From Marinobacter mobilis (GTDB lineage: Bacteria; Pseudomonadota; Gammaproteobacteria; Pseudomonadales; Oleiphilaceae), in contig NZ_FNNE01000001.1 in the NCBI RefSeq assembly GCF_900106945.1, forward strand, positions 248,001 to 312,000: a stretch of 64,000 nucleotides of DNA, in the 5' to 3' direction. Under the pieces are notes generated by a model. It was not told the DNA's origin. It worked only from the letters and a program-made list of their open reading frames with translations, and did no database searches. Each line of letters begins with the position of its first letter. Position 1 is the first letter of the stretch. Positions 1 to 8,799 of this stretch are shown here, piece by piece. Made by a program: the position numbers and the translations under genes.

Positions 1-446
1 TGTTCAGGTTTGGACCATGGAGAACCAGTATCGTAGACATTGGAAACACTTGCCTTGATGATGTTTTTTGACAGGATCGCCGAAAATAGCAACATTTTCC
101 AGCTAATCCTGGTGGTTAGACCATGAAATTCCATCCATTTTGACTGCTTTCATATGACCGTTCGATGACGACGGGCCGTTGCTCAGACTGAAAGCAGCCT
201 TGCCACCGGACACCGTCAGCGGTCTATGTACCAGCACCGCCATTGTCAGTAACCCGGTGAATAACGTCCATAAGACGTTGGTTTCATAACCGGCAGGTCC
301 GGGGTGTTGAGCGTTCCCTCCTTTCCGCGCCTAAAGCAGCGCTACTGAAGTGCTAGCCGGATGCTGCCAGAGTGCCCTGTAGCCACTGGGACCTGCGTGT
401 AACCATGCGCAATGGAGACACTCGACTATAAATGGGGGGAATAATA
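1..446. other. Non-coding stretch, no gene recognised
   Basis: No convincing reading frame or RNA gene is visible before the first CDS. The only structure I noted is a short inverted repeat, AACGTC-N5-GACGTT, at 263-279, which could be an operator. The stretch probably carries the promoter of the following gene pair, but no good -35/-10 pair could be assigned. Confidence 0.4.
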
Positions 447-1175
447 ATGAGAGATGTCGAAATGTGTCGTCACTTGCTGGGGGTCAAGGCTCCCTGGGAC
501 GTCAGCCAAGTGCGGATGGATGTGCAGAGCCGCCAGATCCATGTTTACCTGACCATGGGCCGCTCCTGGTTCGGCCGTTATCTGCCGGATCAGACCCGCT
601 CGCGTTGGCGCCATACCAACCTGGGCTCCTGTCAGACCTTTATCCATGCCACGTTACCCGACGACATCAGTGACCAGGATCGCAAGGTTGCGTTCCTCGG
701 TGAATCGGGTAATGAATTCAGTCACGGGCTGGCCAGCCGGGTGGTGGACTGTCTGCAGGCGGGAATGAGTTACCGTCAGGTCTGTGAACTGATGGGCATC
801 GACGTGCATCTGGCCTGGCAAATCCGTCTGGCAATCAGTGAGGGTACCCTGCCGGGCGTGGCTGCGGACGTGTCGCAGCGGCTCAAGGCGGAGGCTCCCG
901 GTGTGGCCCGGGTGACTCAGATACCCCCGGGCAACGACCCGGTGTGGCACAACATGCTCAGTTCCGAGCGTCCGATGGAAGTGCGCATGCTCAGCCTGAG
1001 GCTGCTGCTGACCCGTTGTCGCCAGGAGTTTGGTCAGCTGCGGGGCGAGGATGCGCGCCGCCTCAAAATCAACGAAATACGCCGCTTCTTCATCAAGCAC
1101 GAGAAGCAGCTGGCGGCTGAAATCGAACAGCTGGCCCGGTTCCGCGACGACGCCAGCGGGAGGGCGGAATCATGA
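447..1175 (+). CDS. ISL3-transposase-like N-terminal domain protein (domesticated)
   Basis: About 242 aa, function unknown. The N-terminal part (LLGVKAPWDVSQVRMD, a short gap, then RWRHTNLGSCQTFIHA) follows the layout of the N-terminal domain of ISL3-family transposases. A helix-turn-helix-like segment follows (around SYRQVCELMGIDVHLAWQI). The zinc-finger cysteine pairs usual in that family and the DDE catalytic domain are absent, so this is not a working transposase. ATG 447 was chosen because a GGGGGGA ribosome-binding site lies 6 nt upstream; an ATG at 432 lacks one. Its stop overlaps the start of the FIST-like gene (ATGA), so the two are probably translationally coupled. A DNA-binding regulatory role is an inference. 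Confidence 0.6.
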   Translation: MRDVEMCRHLLGVKAPWDVSQVRMDVQSRQIHVYLTMGRSWFGRYLPDQTRSRWRHTNLGSCQTFIHATLPDDISDQDRKVAFLGESGNEFSHGLASRVVDCLQAGMSYRQVCELMGIDVHLAWQIRLAISEGTLPGVAADVSQRLKAEAPGVARVTQIPPGNDPVWHNMLSSERPMEVRMLSLRLLLTRCRQEFGQLRGEDARRLKINEIRRFFIKHEKQLAAEIEQLARFRDDASGRAES

Positions 1176-2164
1176 CGGTTGATTCTGCAGGCCGGCTGGT
1201 TGATCTGGGCGAGGCCCGGGCGCTGATTGAGGCTGGCGCGACCCTGTCAGTCGCCGGAGACGCTGAACTGCTGGCGCAATTGCCGAAAGGTAACTGGATC
1301 GGGGGCAGCACGCCCTATTTCATGGCAGACGACGGTGGTACCTGTCGCAACGACCGCCTGTTTGTACACCGCTTTGACCTGGGTGAGGGAACCATACAGC
1401 GCTATGACCGCGATTCATTGCCATCGTTGCTGGTGGACGCGCCGGAAAACGGCTTCACCCTGCTGATCCTGCCGGCCGGTAGTGGCGTGCTGGAGGACTA
1501 TGCCCACCACGCGCCGACCTACCACGACATGTTCCTGAAGCCAGTGGCTGGCTGGGTATCCGGGGTTCGGGTCGACCGGCTTGGTCAGGACGCAGCTCTG
1601 GTGGTCGATGGCCGCTCCGGGGAACAGCTGGCACAGGAGGCCATAGCCTTGCATCTGGCACTGCCAGCCGACATGACGGCTATGGTGCATGCCATCAGCC
1701 TGTTTGAGCCGGGAGACGGTGCCGAGATCGAGTTTCCTGCCACCGGGTTTTCTGCCACCGATTGCCTGATCGATGGCCGTCCTGGCAACCTGCGCGAGTA
1801 TATGGCGGCGGCCGGCATTGACCAGCGCCTGCCACTGGTCGCGGATTACTGCGGGGCCATGGTGAATGTCAGCATTCAGGGCGTGGATGAGGGGGCGCAG
1901 CGCGTTGCTTTCTATGCCCCGGTGTTTGAAGGGGTGCGCTATCGCTTTGCGAAGCCGGTGGTGGACTATCCGGAGCGCTTCCTGGAGGCCATGCCATCAG
2001 AGCCAGGGACCCTGCTGTTTGGCTGTAACTGCATCCTCAACTACCTCTACTCGGAGCTGGAGGGGCGGCGAACGGCGGGGCTGACCGGCCCCATCACCTT
2101 TGGCGAGGTGGCCTATCAGCTACTTAATCAGACGGCCGTCTATGTGACTCTGGAACCGGCCTGA
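1172..2164 (+). CDS. FIST-domain-like sensory protein (divergent)
   Basis: 330 aa, soluble, no signal peptide. The C-terminus (GPITFGEVAYQLLNQTAVYVTL) closely follows the end of FIST_C domains, where a GE motif precedes an H/L-N-Q-T strand. The segment TLLFGCNCILNYLYSELEG also fits the FIST_C core. FIST proteins are thought to bind small ligands such as amino acids and usually neighbour signalling genes. Here the gene overlaps the upstream ISL3-like gene by 4 nt and converges on a diguanylate cyclase gene with a 25-nt 3' overlap, which fits a c-di-GMP signalling context. Family assignment rests on the C-terminal third; the N-terminal part was not recognised. Confidence 0.55.
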   Translation: MTVDSAGRLVDLGEARALIEAGATLSVAGDAELLAQLPKGNWIGGSTPYFMADDGGTCRNDRLFVHRFDLGEGTIQRYDRDSLPSLLVDAPENGFTLLILPAGSGVLEDYAHHAPTYHDMFLKPVAGWVSGVRVDRLGQDAALVVDGRSGEQLAQEAIALHLALPADMTAMVHAISLFEPGDGAEIEFPATGFSATDCLIDGRPGNLREYMAAAGIDQRLPLVADYCGAMVNVSIQGVDEGAQRVAFYAPVFEGVRYRFAKPVVDYPERFLEAMPSEPGTLLFGCNCILNYLYSELEGRRTAGLTGPITFGEVAYQLLNQTAVYVTLEPA

Positions 2165-3807
2165 GCGGCGAGCGGGAGGTCATGCTCAAGGGTGGCCGGA
2201 ACCACCGTGTTGCGGCCGTCAGCCTTGGCCTGATACAGCGCCCTGTCAGCCCGTTCGCACAGGCTCTGGGCGTTGTCCATTGGGCTGCCGTTCCAGCTTG
2301 CGATGCCGCAGCTGAAGGTGACGCGGAATTCGTGGCCCCCGGCCGGCTGTTGCAGCTCGGAAAAGCGTTCGCGGATTTCGTTAAGCAGCGCCAGGGCATC
2401 ACTTTCATGGGTGTCCGGCAGGATGATGGCGAATTCCTCGCCGCCATAGCGGCCGATATGGTCGGTCTTGCGCAGACGCTGTTTGAGGAACATCGACAGG
2501 CTGCGCAGCACCCGGTCACCGATGGGGTGGCCGAATGTGTCGTTAACCTTCTTGAAGTAGTCAATGTCCATCATCGCGAAGCACAGCGGATGCCGCGTCT
2601 GTTTCGCCTTGGAGATTTCCTGCTCCAACAGGTTCAGCGTGTGGGTGTGGTTGTAGAGCCCGGTCAGGCTGTCGCGGATCATCAGCGCCAGCAGTGAGCG
2701 TGCCCGGCGGCCGCGATTGTGAATGGTGGCCACGAGGTGTTTGGGGTCGATCGGCTTGGTGAGGAAGTCGTCGCCACCAAGACTCATGGCGTGAAGTTGC
2801 TTACTGACATCGTCTTCCGCCGACAGATAGATGATGGGGACACTGTGGAAGCGGTCCTGCTGACGGATAACCCGGGCGATTTCCATGCCGGTGCAGCCAG
2901 GCATATACATGTCGAGGATGATGATTTCCGGGCAGAACTGCTCCAGGGCATGAATGATCTGCATCGGATCGGTGATGATATGGGCGGTCATGCCAGCCTT
3001 GCGTAAGACCATCTCCATGAACTTGGCCTGAGCCCTGGAGTCATCCAGGACCAGCACCCGATAGGGCTCGACAGTATTGCCGTGGGTGTAGGTTTCGATT
3101 TTTTCGATCAGCTGACCGGGATCAACCGCCGGGTAGAAATATTCTTCGCCGCCGCAGCGGGAGGCCCGCAGGCGGGTTTCGATGGAGCCGTCCTCATAGC
3201 TGATAAAAATGATGGGGATCGGTGTCTCATGGCGTTCCTGCAGGCGCTCGACGGTTTCGATGCCGCTGTGTGAGTCGCCGCCGAAGCCAATATCCATCAG
3301 GATGGTTTCCGGCTTGTTCAGGGCGCAGGCGGCCATCAGGGCATCGGCATTGTCGAAGGCGCAGGCCCGGAAACCAAAAAACTCCAGTTGCTTAATCAGC
3401 CGGCCGGCGATGTCCGGTTTGGTCAGGGCAATGTAGACCGGCGTGCGGCGATAGAGTCTGGGGTTGTCGGATTCGTAGTGGTCGGTTCGGCGCTGGGTCG
3501 TTCGGGACAGGGCGTCGATGGCGGCGTTGAGGGGATCGATCAGTGCCTTGGGCAGCCCCTCATTTTCAGGCCATTGTGTCAGCAGCTCTGCCAATTGCTG
3601 GCCGGCGCTGGCATGGTCGTTCATTTCAAACCGCTGGGCGTAACGCACCAGCTTGTCCGTGGCCATCTCGAAGTCCGTCCGGAAGAGCGCGGATTCGACG
3701 CCGGCGTCACCGATCTTCTGCCAGCCGTCCAGTACCACACGAGCCTGCGTGGTGACACGGCGGGCAAAATGCTTCCTCAGTTTATCCTTCTGGGACTCAT
3801 CGTTCAT
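2140..3807 (-). CDS. Two-receiver diguanylate cyclase (REC-REC-GGDEF)
   Basis: 555 aa, cytoplasmic. The N-terminal 100 residues are helical and Hpt-like but show no clear phospho-His motif. REC1 keeps a possible phospho-acceptor Asp (LMDIGF) but lacks the N-terminal acidic pair and the conserved Lys, so it is probably inactive. REC2 is canonical (VLVLDDS, IILDMYMPG, FLTKP). The GGDEF domain has an intact GGEEF active site (RYGGEEF) and, five residues before it, an RKTD inhibitory I-site. It should make c-di-GMP with product feedback. ATG 3807 was chosen because GAGGA lies just upstream, and the 59 extra codons further 5' look non-coding. It is divergent from the LapD-like gene. Confidence 0.88.
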   Translation of the reverse strand: MNDESQKDKLRKHFARRVTTQARVVLDGWQKIGDAGVESALFRTDFEMATDKLVRYAQRFEMNDHASAGQQLAELLTQWPENEGLPKALIDPLNAAIDALSRTTQRRTDHYESDNPRLYRRTPVYIALTKPDIAGRLIKQLEFFGFRACAFDNADALMAACALNKPETILMDIGFGGDSHSGIETVERLQERHETPIPIIFISYEDGSIETRLRASRCGGEEYFYPAVDPGQLIEKIETYTHGNTVEPYRVLVLDDSRAQAKFMEMVLRKAGMTAHIITDPMQIIHALEQFCPEIIILDMYMPGCTGMEIARVIRQQDRFHSVPIIYLSAEDDVSKQLHAMSLGGDDFLTKPIDPKHLVATIHNRGRRARSLLALMIRDSLTGLYNHTHTLNLLEQEISKAKQTRHPLCFAMMDIDYFKKVNDTFGHPIGDRVLRSLSMFLKQRLRKTDHIGRYGGEEFAIILPDTHESDALALLNEIRERFSELQQPAGGHEFRVTFSCGIASWNGSPMDNAQSLCERADRALYQAKADGRNTVVPATLEHDLPLAAQAGSRVT

Positions 3808-4024
3808 AGCGTCCTCGGCCTGTTCCTCTTTAGGGAGCGGCAGTTGTTCCGGGGGGCAATCGGCCGCTGCTGCCGTTCTTATTTTTTCACCACCAGTGCT
3901 GGCACAGAGTCTATAGTGTTTAATGATGTCGGCGTAGACAAAGCCGTGTAAACGTTTGTTATATCTTACGCTCGCGCCGCCCACATCCGGCCCGTTCGGA
4001 ACAACCAGGCAGGTTTAGAGATTC

Positions 4025-6010
4025 ATGGACAGCTCGGCCCGATCCTCCAAAGTTCACAAGGAAGCCGTGACCCTGCGGGCGGTATTGCTGGTGTTCACCG
4101 GCAGTTTGCTGCTGTTATTGCTCCTGGCCAGTATATCCCTCAGTCTCAGCAGTTTCCGGGACTACATCTCAGGACAGCTCGCTGACCACGCACAGGATGG
4201 TGCCACCGCCCTGGGAATGTCCTTGTCCCATGCCATTGATGGCAGTGACCCGGTGGCGTCGTCCTCGCTGATCGATGCGGCCTTCGACAGCAGTCGCTAT
4301 CTCAGTGTCCAGTATCTGGATACCGCCGGGGAGACCGTAGCTGCCCGGGTCGAGCCCCTTGGTTCATTTGGTGTGCCGCGCTGGTTCATGAAACTGGCGG
4401 ACATTCCGCTCACAGAGGGGCAGGCGGAGGTCACCCGGGGCTGGCGCCTGCTGGGTAGCGTAAGGGTCGTCAGTGATCCTCAGAAGGCGTATCAGGATCT
4501 GTGGGACATCACTCTCGGGCTGGTAGCCATCAATGCTCTGGTCGGTGGTCTCGGACTGATGGCGCTGTACCTGATCCTGACTCGTACCCTCAGTCCGTTA
4601 CGGGAGCTGGAAGCCCAGGCCCAGGCGATCAGTCGCAGGGACTTCACGCGCCGGGTCACCATTACGTCGACCCGGGAGCTGAACCGGGTCACCCGGGCGA
4701 TGAACCAGATGTCCGACGACCTTGGCGTGCTCTTTGAAGGGCAGGGCCGGCTGATTCAGCACCTGCGCCAGCTCAACAATGAGGACCCGGTCACCGGGCT
4801 GGCGAGTCGCACAGCCTTCGACCAGCGCCTGAGGGTGGAGGTGGAATCGGAAGAACGGGCTGCGCCAGGGGGGCTGCTGCTGTTCCAGCTGTCGGACTTC
4901 TCGGAATTCAACCAGCGTTTCGGCCGCGATACCGCCGACGAACTTCTCGCCAGTGTGGCGGCAGTGGTCAGGGACTTCGAGTTGCGCCATGCCGGCGTTT
5001 TTGCAGGCCGGCGGATGGGCGCGGAAATTGCGGTCTACATGCCAGGCACCGGCATGGCGGACAATGTGCATTGGTCGAATGAGCTGATCCATGCGGTGGA
5101 TGGGCTCTATTCCGATGCTGCGGTGCCGCTGGATGTGACCGTTTATGGCGGCGTTGCCCAGGCCGGTGAGGGTATGACCATAGGCGATCTGTTGTCCGCA
5201 GCGGATGAGGCCATGCGTCAGGCCCAGGCTGAAGGCGTGACCGGTTGCCATAGCCGTGATCCGTCGGCCGCGGGCCACCATGGCGCGGAAACCTGGCGCA
5301 GGATGATTACCGAGGCGCTGGAATCCCAGACCGTGGGTATCTGGCAGCAGCCGGTCATGCGGCGGGATGGCAAAAACGTTGCTTTCTATCAGGTCTTTTC
5401 CCGGATCCGTTGCGATGACGACTGGATCCGGGCGGGCGTTTATGTGCCGATTGCCGAACGCTTTGGGTTGATGCCGGATATCGACCTGCTGGTCATCGAC
5501 AAGGCCCTGGAAGTGCTGACCCAGGAGCCGGAACGTCAGCTCGCTCTAGCCGTGGGCCAGACTTCGGTGGCGGACCCGTCCTTCCGCGAAGCGCTGATTG
5601 GTCGTCTTGAGCAGGAGCCGAGCCTGCGCGAACGGTTGTGGGTCGGGGTGTCGGAACAGTCGATTCATCACCACCGTAAACCAGCACTGGCGCTGGCGCT
5701 GGCGCTGAAAAAACTGGGGGTGGGCATGGTGGTGGACCACTTCGGGGTCGGTGGCGTGCCCTTTACCTATCTCCAGGGCATGCCCATCCGTGCCCTGCGT
5801 TTTGATCACAGTTTTGTTCACAATATCGCCCGTCACAACGACAATCGCTTCTATCTGGAGCAAGTCACTGCGATTGCACACGGTGTGGGCATTCAGGTCT
5901 TCGCCACCGGTGTCGAAACTGCCGGTGAATGGGAAGCACTGCAGGCTATGGGCGTGGACGGTGCCATGGGCTATCACCTGGGCCGTCCGAAGCGGGTGGA
6001 TGGCGACTGA
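4025..6010 (+). CDS. LapD-like inner-membrane c-di-GMP receptor (degenerate GGDEF-EAL)
   Basis: 661 aa. The order is: cytoplasmic N-terminus, TM1 (about 17-42), a periplasmic domain of LapD/MoxY type (about 43-160), TM2 (about 162-185), HAMP, degenerate GGDEF (about 252-410), degenerate EAL (about 428-655). The GGDEF signature is replaced by MGAEI and the EAL signature by QVF (in FYQVFSRI), so neither cyclase nor phosphodiesterase activity is expected. This is the pattern of LapD, which binds c-di-GMP through its EAL domain and controls the periplasmic protease LapG. No lapG or large adhesin gene is in the window. It is divergent from the REC-REC-GGDEF gene, a possible source of its ligand. 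Confidence 0.8.
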   Translation: MDSSARSSKVHKEAVTLRAVLLVFTGSLLLLLLLASISLSLSSFRDYISGQLADHAQDGATALGMSLSHAIDGSDPVASSSLIDAAFDSSRYLSVQYLDTAGETVAARVEPLGSFGVPRWFMKLADIPLTEGQAEVTRGWRLLGSVRVVSDPQKAYQDLWDITLGLVAINALVGGLGLMALYLILTRTLSPLRELEAQAQAISRRDFTRRVTITSTRELNRVTRAMNQMSDDLGVLFEGQGRLIQHLRQLNNEDPVTGLASRTAFDQRLRVEVESEERAAPGGLLLFQLSDFSEFNQRFGRDTADELLASVAAVVRDFELRHAGVFAGRRMGAEIAVYMPGTGMADNVHWSNELIHAVDGLYSDAAVPLDVTVYGGVAQAGEGMTIGDLLSAADEAMRQAQAEGVTGCHSRDPSAAGHHGAETWRRMITEALESQTVGIWQQPVMRRDGKNVAFYQVFSRIRCDDDWIRAGVYVPIAERFGLMPDIDLLVIDKALEVLTQEPERQLALAVGQTSVADPSFREALIGRLEQEPSLRERLWVGVSEQSIHHHRKPALALALALKKLGVGMVVDHFGVGGVPFTYLQGMPIRALRFDHSFVHNIARHNDNRFYLEQVTAIAHGVGIQVFATGVETAGEWEALQAMGVDGAMGYHLGRPKRVDGD

Positions 6011-6182
6011 GACCAGAGCACGGTCGCCGCGGCTTGGCCAAAAGTCGGGCCTTACCGGGCGGTGCTCACGTTGCACTATGGTAACGATTCGGTCATGGTA
6101 TCGGCGTTACGAATCTTGGCGCCGGGAACGGTGACGGGCGCCCTGAACTGTTGTTGAAACCAGACACTAGGAAACGGTGGCT

Positions 6183-7226
6183 ATGCTGAAGCGAGTCAAA
6201 GAGTATGTCCGTGATCGGCGGGATGATGTCCAGGATTACGCTGGGGGTATCGGGAAATGGATTCTGGTGCTGGTTGTCCTTTATCTGCTGGTTGCCCTGA
6301 TTCTGGGCATGATCTGGAGCAGTGAGCCGGATACGTTCTCCGTGCGAGAGCACACGCGCACCGTTGCCGCGGAGATGAACCGCGAACCGGTCACCGGTTT
6401 TGCCACCACCGCCACCATGATTCGCATTGGTGAGACGTTGCTCGACAAGCCCGGCGGCTACCTCTCCAACGATATCTTTCCACCTGGGCTGTGGCTCGAT
6501 AACACGCCGGCCTGGGAATACGGCGTGCTGGTTCAGTTGCGGGACCTGTCCCGTGCCATGCGCAAAGGCATCAGCCGGTCCCAGAGCCAGTCGGCAGAAG
6601 ATCCCGACCTGGTGGTCGCCGAGCCCCAGTTTCATTTTGACAGCCGCAGCTGGGCCATCCCCTCCACCGAAGCGGAATACCGCCGGGGCATCCGGGCGCT
6701 GAAAAGCTACCTTGACCGGTTGTCCAACCCTCAGCAGCCCAACGCCCAGTTCTTCGCGCGCGCGGACAACCTTGGCAACTGGCTGGCGGACCTGGAAACC
6801 CGGCTTGGCAGCCTGTCCCGTGTGTTGGGTGAGAGTGTCGGTAAGGCGTCGGTCGCCGAGGAAACGCTGCGCAACGAGACCGGCGATGCACTGGCAGACA
6901 CCGACAATGGTGATGAAATCAAGACACCCTGGACCCGTCTCGACGATAACTTCTATGAGGCTCGCGGCACTGCCTGGGCGCTGCTCCATATCTTCCGGGC
7001 CATTGAAGTGGATTTCCGTCGGGTGCTGGTGGACAAGAATGCCCTGGCCAGCGTACGGCAGGTCATCATCGAACTGGAAGGCGCCCTGGCCCCGATGTGG
7101 AGTCCGATGATCCTCAACGGCAGTGGCTTCGGGGTGCTGGCCAACCACTCCCTGACCATGGCGGCTTACATGTCGCGGGCTAACGCGGCCATCATCGATC
7201 TGCGGGAGCTGCTGTCCCAGGGCTAA
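6183..7226 (+). CDS. DUF2333 family membrane-anchored protein
   Basis: About 347 aa. One TM helix lies near the N-terminus (about residues 25-48, WILVLVVLYLLVALILGMIW), followed by a large, mostly helical periplasmic domain with conserved-looking segments such as YLSNDIFPPGLWLDN and WEYGVLVQLRDL. I recognise the DUF2333 family; its function is unknown. ATG 6183 lies 10 nt after AGGA; a GTG at 6177 is the alternative. The gene follows the LapD-like gene in the same direction after 172 nt and ends at a strong bidirectional terminator. Confidence 0.75.
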   Translation: MLKRVKEYVRDRRDDVQDYAGGIGKWILVLVVLYLLVALILGMIWSSEPDTFSVREHTRTVAAEMNREPVTGFATTATMIRIGETLLDKPGGYLSNDIFPPGLWLDNTPAWEYGVLVQLRDLSRAMRKGISRSQSQSAEDPDLVVAEPQFHFDSRSWAIPSTEAEYRRGIRALKSYLDRLSNPQQPNAQFFARADNLGNWLADLETRLGSLSRVLGESVGKASVAEETLRNETGDALADTDNGDEIKTPWTRLDDNFYEARGTAWALLHIFRAIEVDFRRVLVDKNALASVRQVIIELEGALAPMWSPMILNGSGFGVLANHSLTMAAYMSRANAAIIDLRELLSQG

Positions 7227-7254
7227 GTCCCATGGCGATGTCGGAACCTGAAAT

Positions 7255-7284
7255 AAAAAAAGGAGGCTGTGGCCTCCTTTTTTT
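7255..7284. terminator. Bidirectional Rho-independent terminator
   Basis: Stem GGAGGC/GCCTCC (7262-7277) with a TGTG loop, flanked by an A-run on the left and a T-run on the right. It can end transcription of the DUF2333 gene (+) and of the convergent outer-membrane protein genes (-). Confidence 0.9.
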
Positions 7285-7345
7285 ATGGGTTTTATGGGCG
7301 ATGTCCGCTGCGGTGCGTACCCCCTCCTCTGGCGATAGGCCCGGT

Positions 7346-8032
7346 TCAGAAAAACAGGGTTATTCCGGCCGATAGTTCGATGTTGTGGGTCAGCTGGGAT
7401 TCGCGGATCAGGTCGCTGTTGAACATGTGGTCACGGAAGTCCGCGTGCACCGTCAGCCAGTCCAGCAACACAATGCGGTAGCCGGTGCCGAGGACGGTTG
7501 TGAAGTTGCTTTCGCCACCGAAGTCCGTGTTGCCCACCCCGGCGACCAGATAGAACGCCGAGTTGAAGGTGAGCATATCGGAGAAAAACACTTCACCGGG
7601 GAAGATGTTGTAACCCACCAGAAAATCGTAATAGCTGTACTCCCGGTCGGAATCGGTGAGCAGGCGGACATTGTTGCCGCTGAGTTCCTCGAAGGAGGTC
7701 AGGCCCGCTTCGGACATGCCGTAGTTGAACTGGAGAAAGAAGTCCTCAGTGGCATGAAAGGCGGCACTGATGCCGTAGACCGGCTCCGCACTGAAATTGT
7801 CGATGGACAGGATGCCGGCAAAGGCACCCACTTCAAAGAACTCGGAGTCAATGTCCGATTCCTTGATGCTGCGGGGCTGCACTTCAGGGGCGATCACCTG
7901 GATCGGTGCGGGCTTGTCCTGACTCTCGTCCTGGCCCAGGGCAACGCCCGGCAGGGAAGTGCAGGCCAGGGTGACAGCCAGGGCCGCACAGCGGGTCTGG
8001 CTCAGAAGAAGGTGTTCAGTCCAATTTTCCAT
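7346..8032 (-). CDS. Outer-membrane beta-barrel protein (OMP_myx_plus-like)
   Basis: 228 aa with an N-terminal signal peptide (cleavage near GVALGQ) and a C-terminal 8-strand-type barrel ending in aromatic-rich SAGITLFF, typical of Bam substrates. Alternating strands are visible from about residue 65 on. It resembles the outer-membrane barrels that accompany TPR/ExbBD gliding-type clusters in Myxococcus and relatives. The start overlaps the upstream barrel gene by 31 nt, so the two are one operon. Together they diverge from the long operon beginning at 9224. Likely role: outer-membrane part of that envelope machine (inference). Confidence 0.65.
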   Translation of the reverse strand: MENWTEHLLLSQTRCAALAVTLACTSLPGVALGQDESQDKPAPIQVIAPEVQPRSIKESDIDSEFFEVGAFAGILSIDNFSAEPVYGISAAFHATEDFFLQFNYGMSEAGLTSFEELSGNNVRLLTDSDREYSYYDFLVGYNIFPGEVFFSDMLTFNSAFYLVAGVGNTDFGGESNFTTVLGTGYRIVLLDWLTVHADFRDHMFNSDLIRESQLTHNIELSAGITLFF

Positions 8033-8799
8033 TCGCTTAAACCTGTTGAGTCTGAATTTGCCGATACCGTGTATTGGCGGTAGTCCGCCCGGATAAGGAA
8101 GTTGCGACCGATGTAGTAGCTGATGCCACCCCCGACGCTGAAGCCATCTGCATCATCAAGGTCATTGACCAGAACCTTGTGGCGCGGATCGAAGGAGAAG
8201 CGGGATATCCCGGTCAGCAGATAAGGGGTCAGATCCCAGCGGTGAAACGGCTCGATGATCAGGTTGGCGCTGTAGTAGTCGCTGGTGACCGACTCGTTGT
8301 AGATCTTGCCGGCTTCCAGTTCCATGCCCGTCCAGGTCAGCGGCCGAAAGCCGAGGGTCAGGCTGTAACTCGGTGACTGCTCGAACTGGCCGGCGGTAAA
8401 GCCGATTCGCCAGCTCGATTCCAGGTATTCGCCATGACTGACGTCCGGCAGGTCGGCAGGCACACCCGTGGGTTCGAGAGTGCGGCCGAGCTGGCTGGCT
8501 TTGGTCCAGCCGAGCTGGCCGTCACTGGCTTGTACCTGATACCAGTTAGTCTTGCGCTTGAGGATGGTGACGGCCTCGCCCTGTTCAACCACATGGAACA
8601 CGGGGTAGCCGCGCCCGGGCGCGGTATGAAGTTCGATAAAGGGATCCATGACCTGCACGACCGGACCATCCGCCGGGGCATCGCTGGCCCCGACCGGGGC
8701 AGAAAGCAGGGCGGTGGTCCAGAGGCAGGCTCTGGCCAGTTGTCGCCAGGCAGGAATCCTGGTTGCCGATGGTGGCGGCTGTCGAGTGATGCCGATCAT
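8002..8799 (-). CDS. SH3b-domain outer-membrane beta-barrel protein
   Basis: About 265 aa. A signal peptide is followed by a bacterial SH3 domain (about residues 45-105: VQVMDPFIELHTAPGRGYPV, then WYQVQASDGQLGWTKASQL). The rest is a beta barrel with a C-terminal Phe-Phe (IGLNTFF). SH3b domains often bind peptidoglycan, so the protein may link the outer membrane to the wall. ATG 8799 has GTGAG upstream; an in-frame ATG at 8826 would add 9 residues before the signal peptide. It is first of a two-gene operon with the barrel gene 7346-8032. Assignment to the neighbouring ExbBD/TPR machine rests on position and architecture. Confidence 0.65.
   Translation of the reverse strand: MIGITRQPPPSATRIPAWRQLARACLWTTALLSAPVGASDAPADGPVVQVMDPFIELHTAPGRGYPVFHVVEQGEAVTILKRKTNWYQVQASDGQLGWTKASQLGRTLEPTGVPADLPDVSHGEYLESSWRIGFTAGQFEQSPSYSLTLGFRPLTWTGMELEAGKIYNESVTSDYYSANLIIEPFHRWDLTPYLLTGISRFSFDPRHKVLVNDLDDADGFSVGGGISYYIGRNFLIRADYRQYTVSANSDSTGLSEWKIGLNTFF

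Noticed and set aside
1..446. c-di-GMP riboswitch (GEMM) upstream of the signalling genes
   Set aside because: The c-di-GMP gene context suggested it, but no GEMM core or paired helices could be recognised.
447..1175. Insertion sequence of the ISL3 family
   Set aside because: Only an N-terminal-like domain is present, with no DDE catalytic domain, zinc cysteines, inverted repeats or target duplication. Treated as a domesticated gene.
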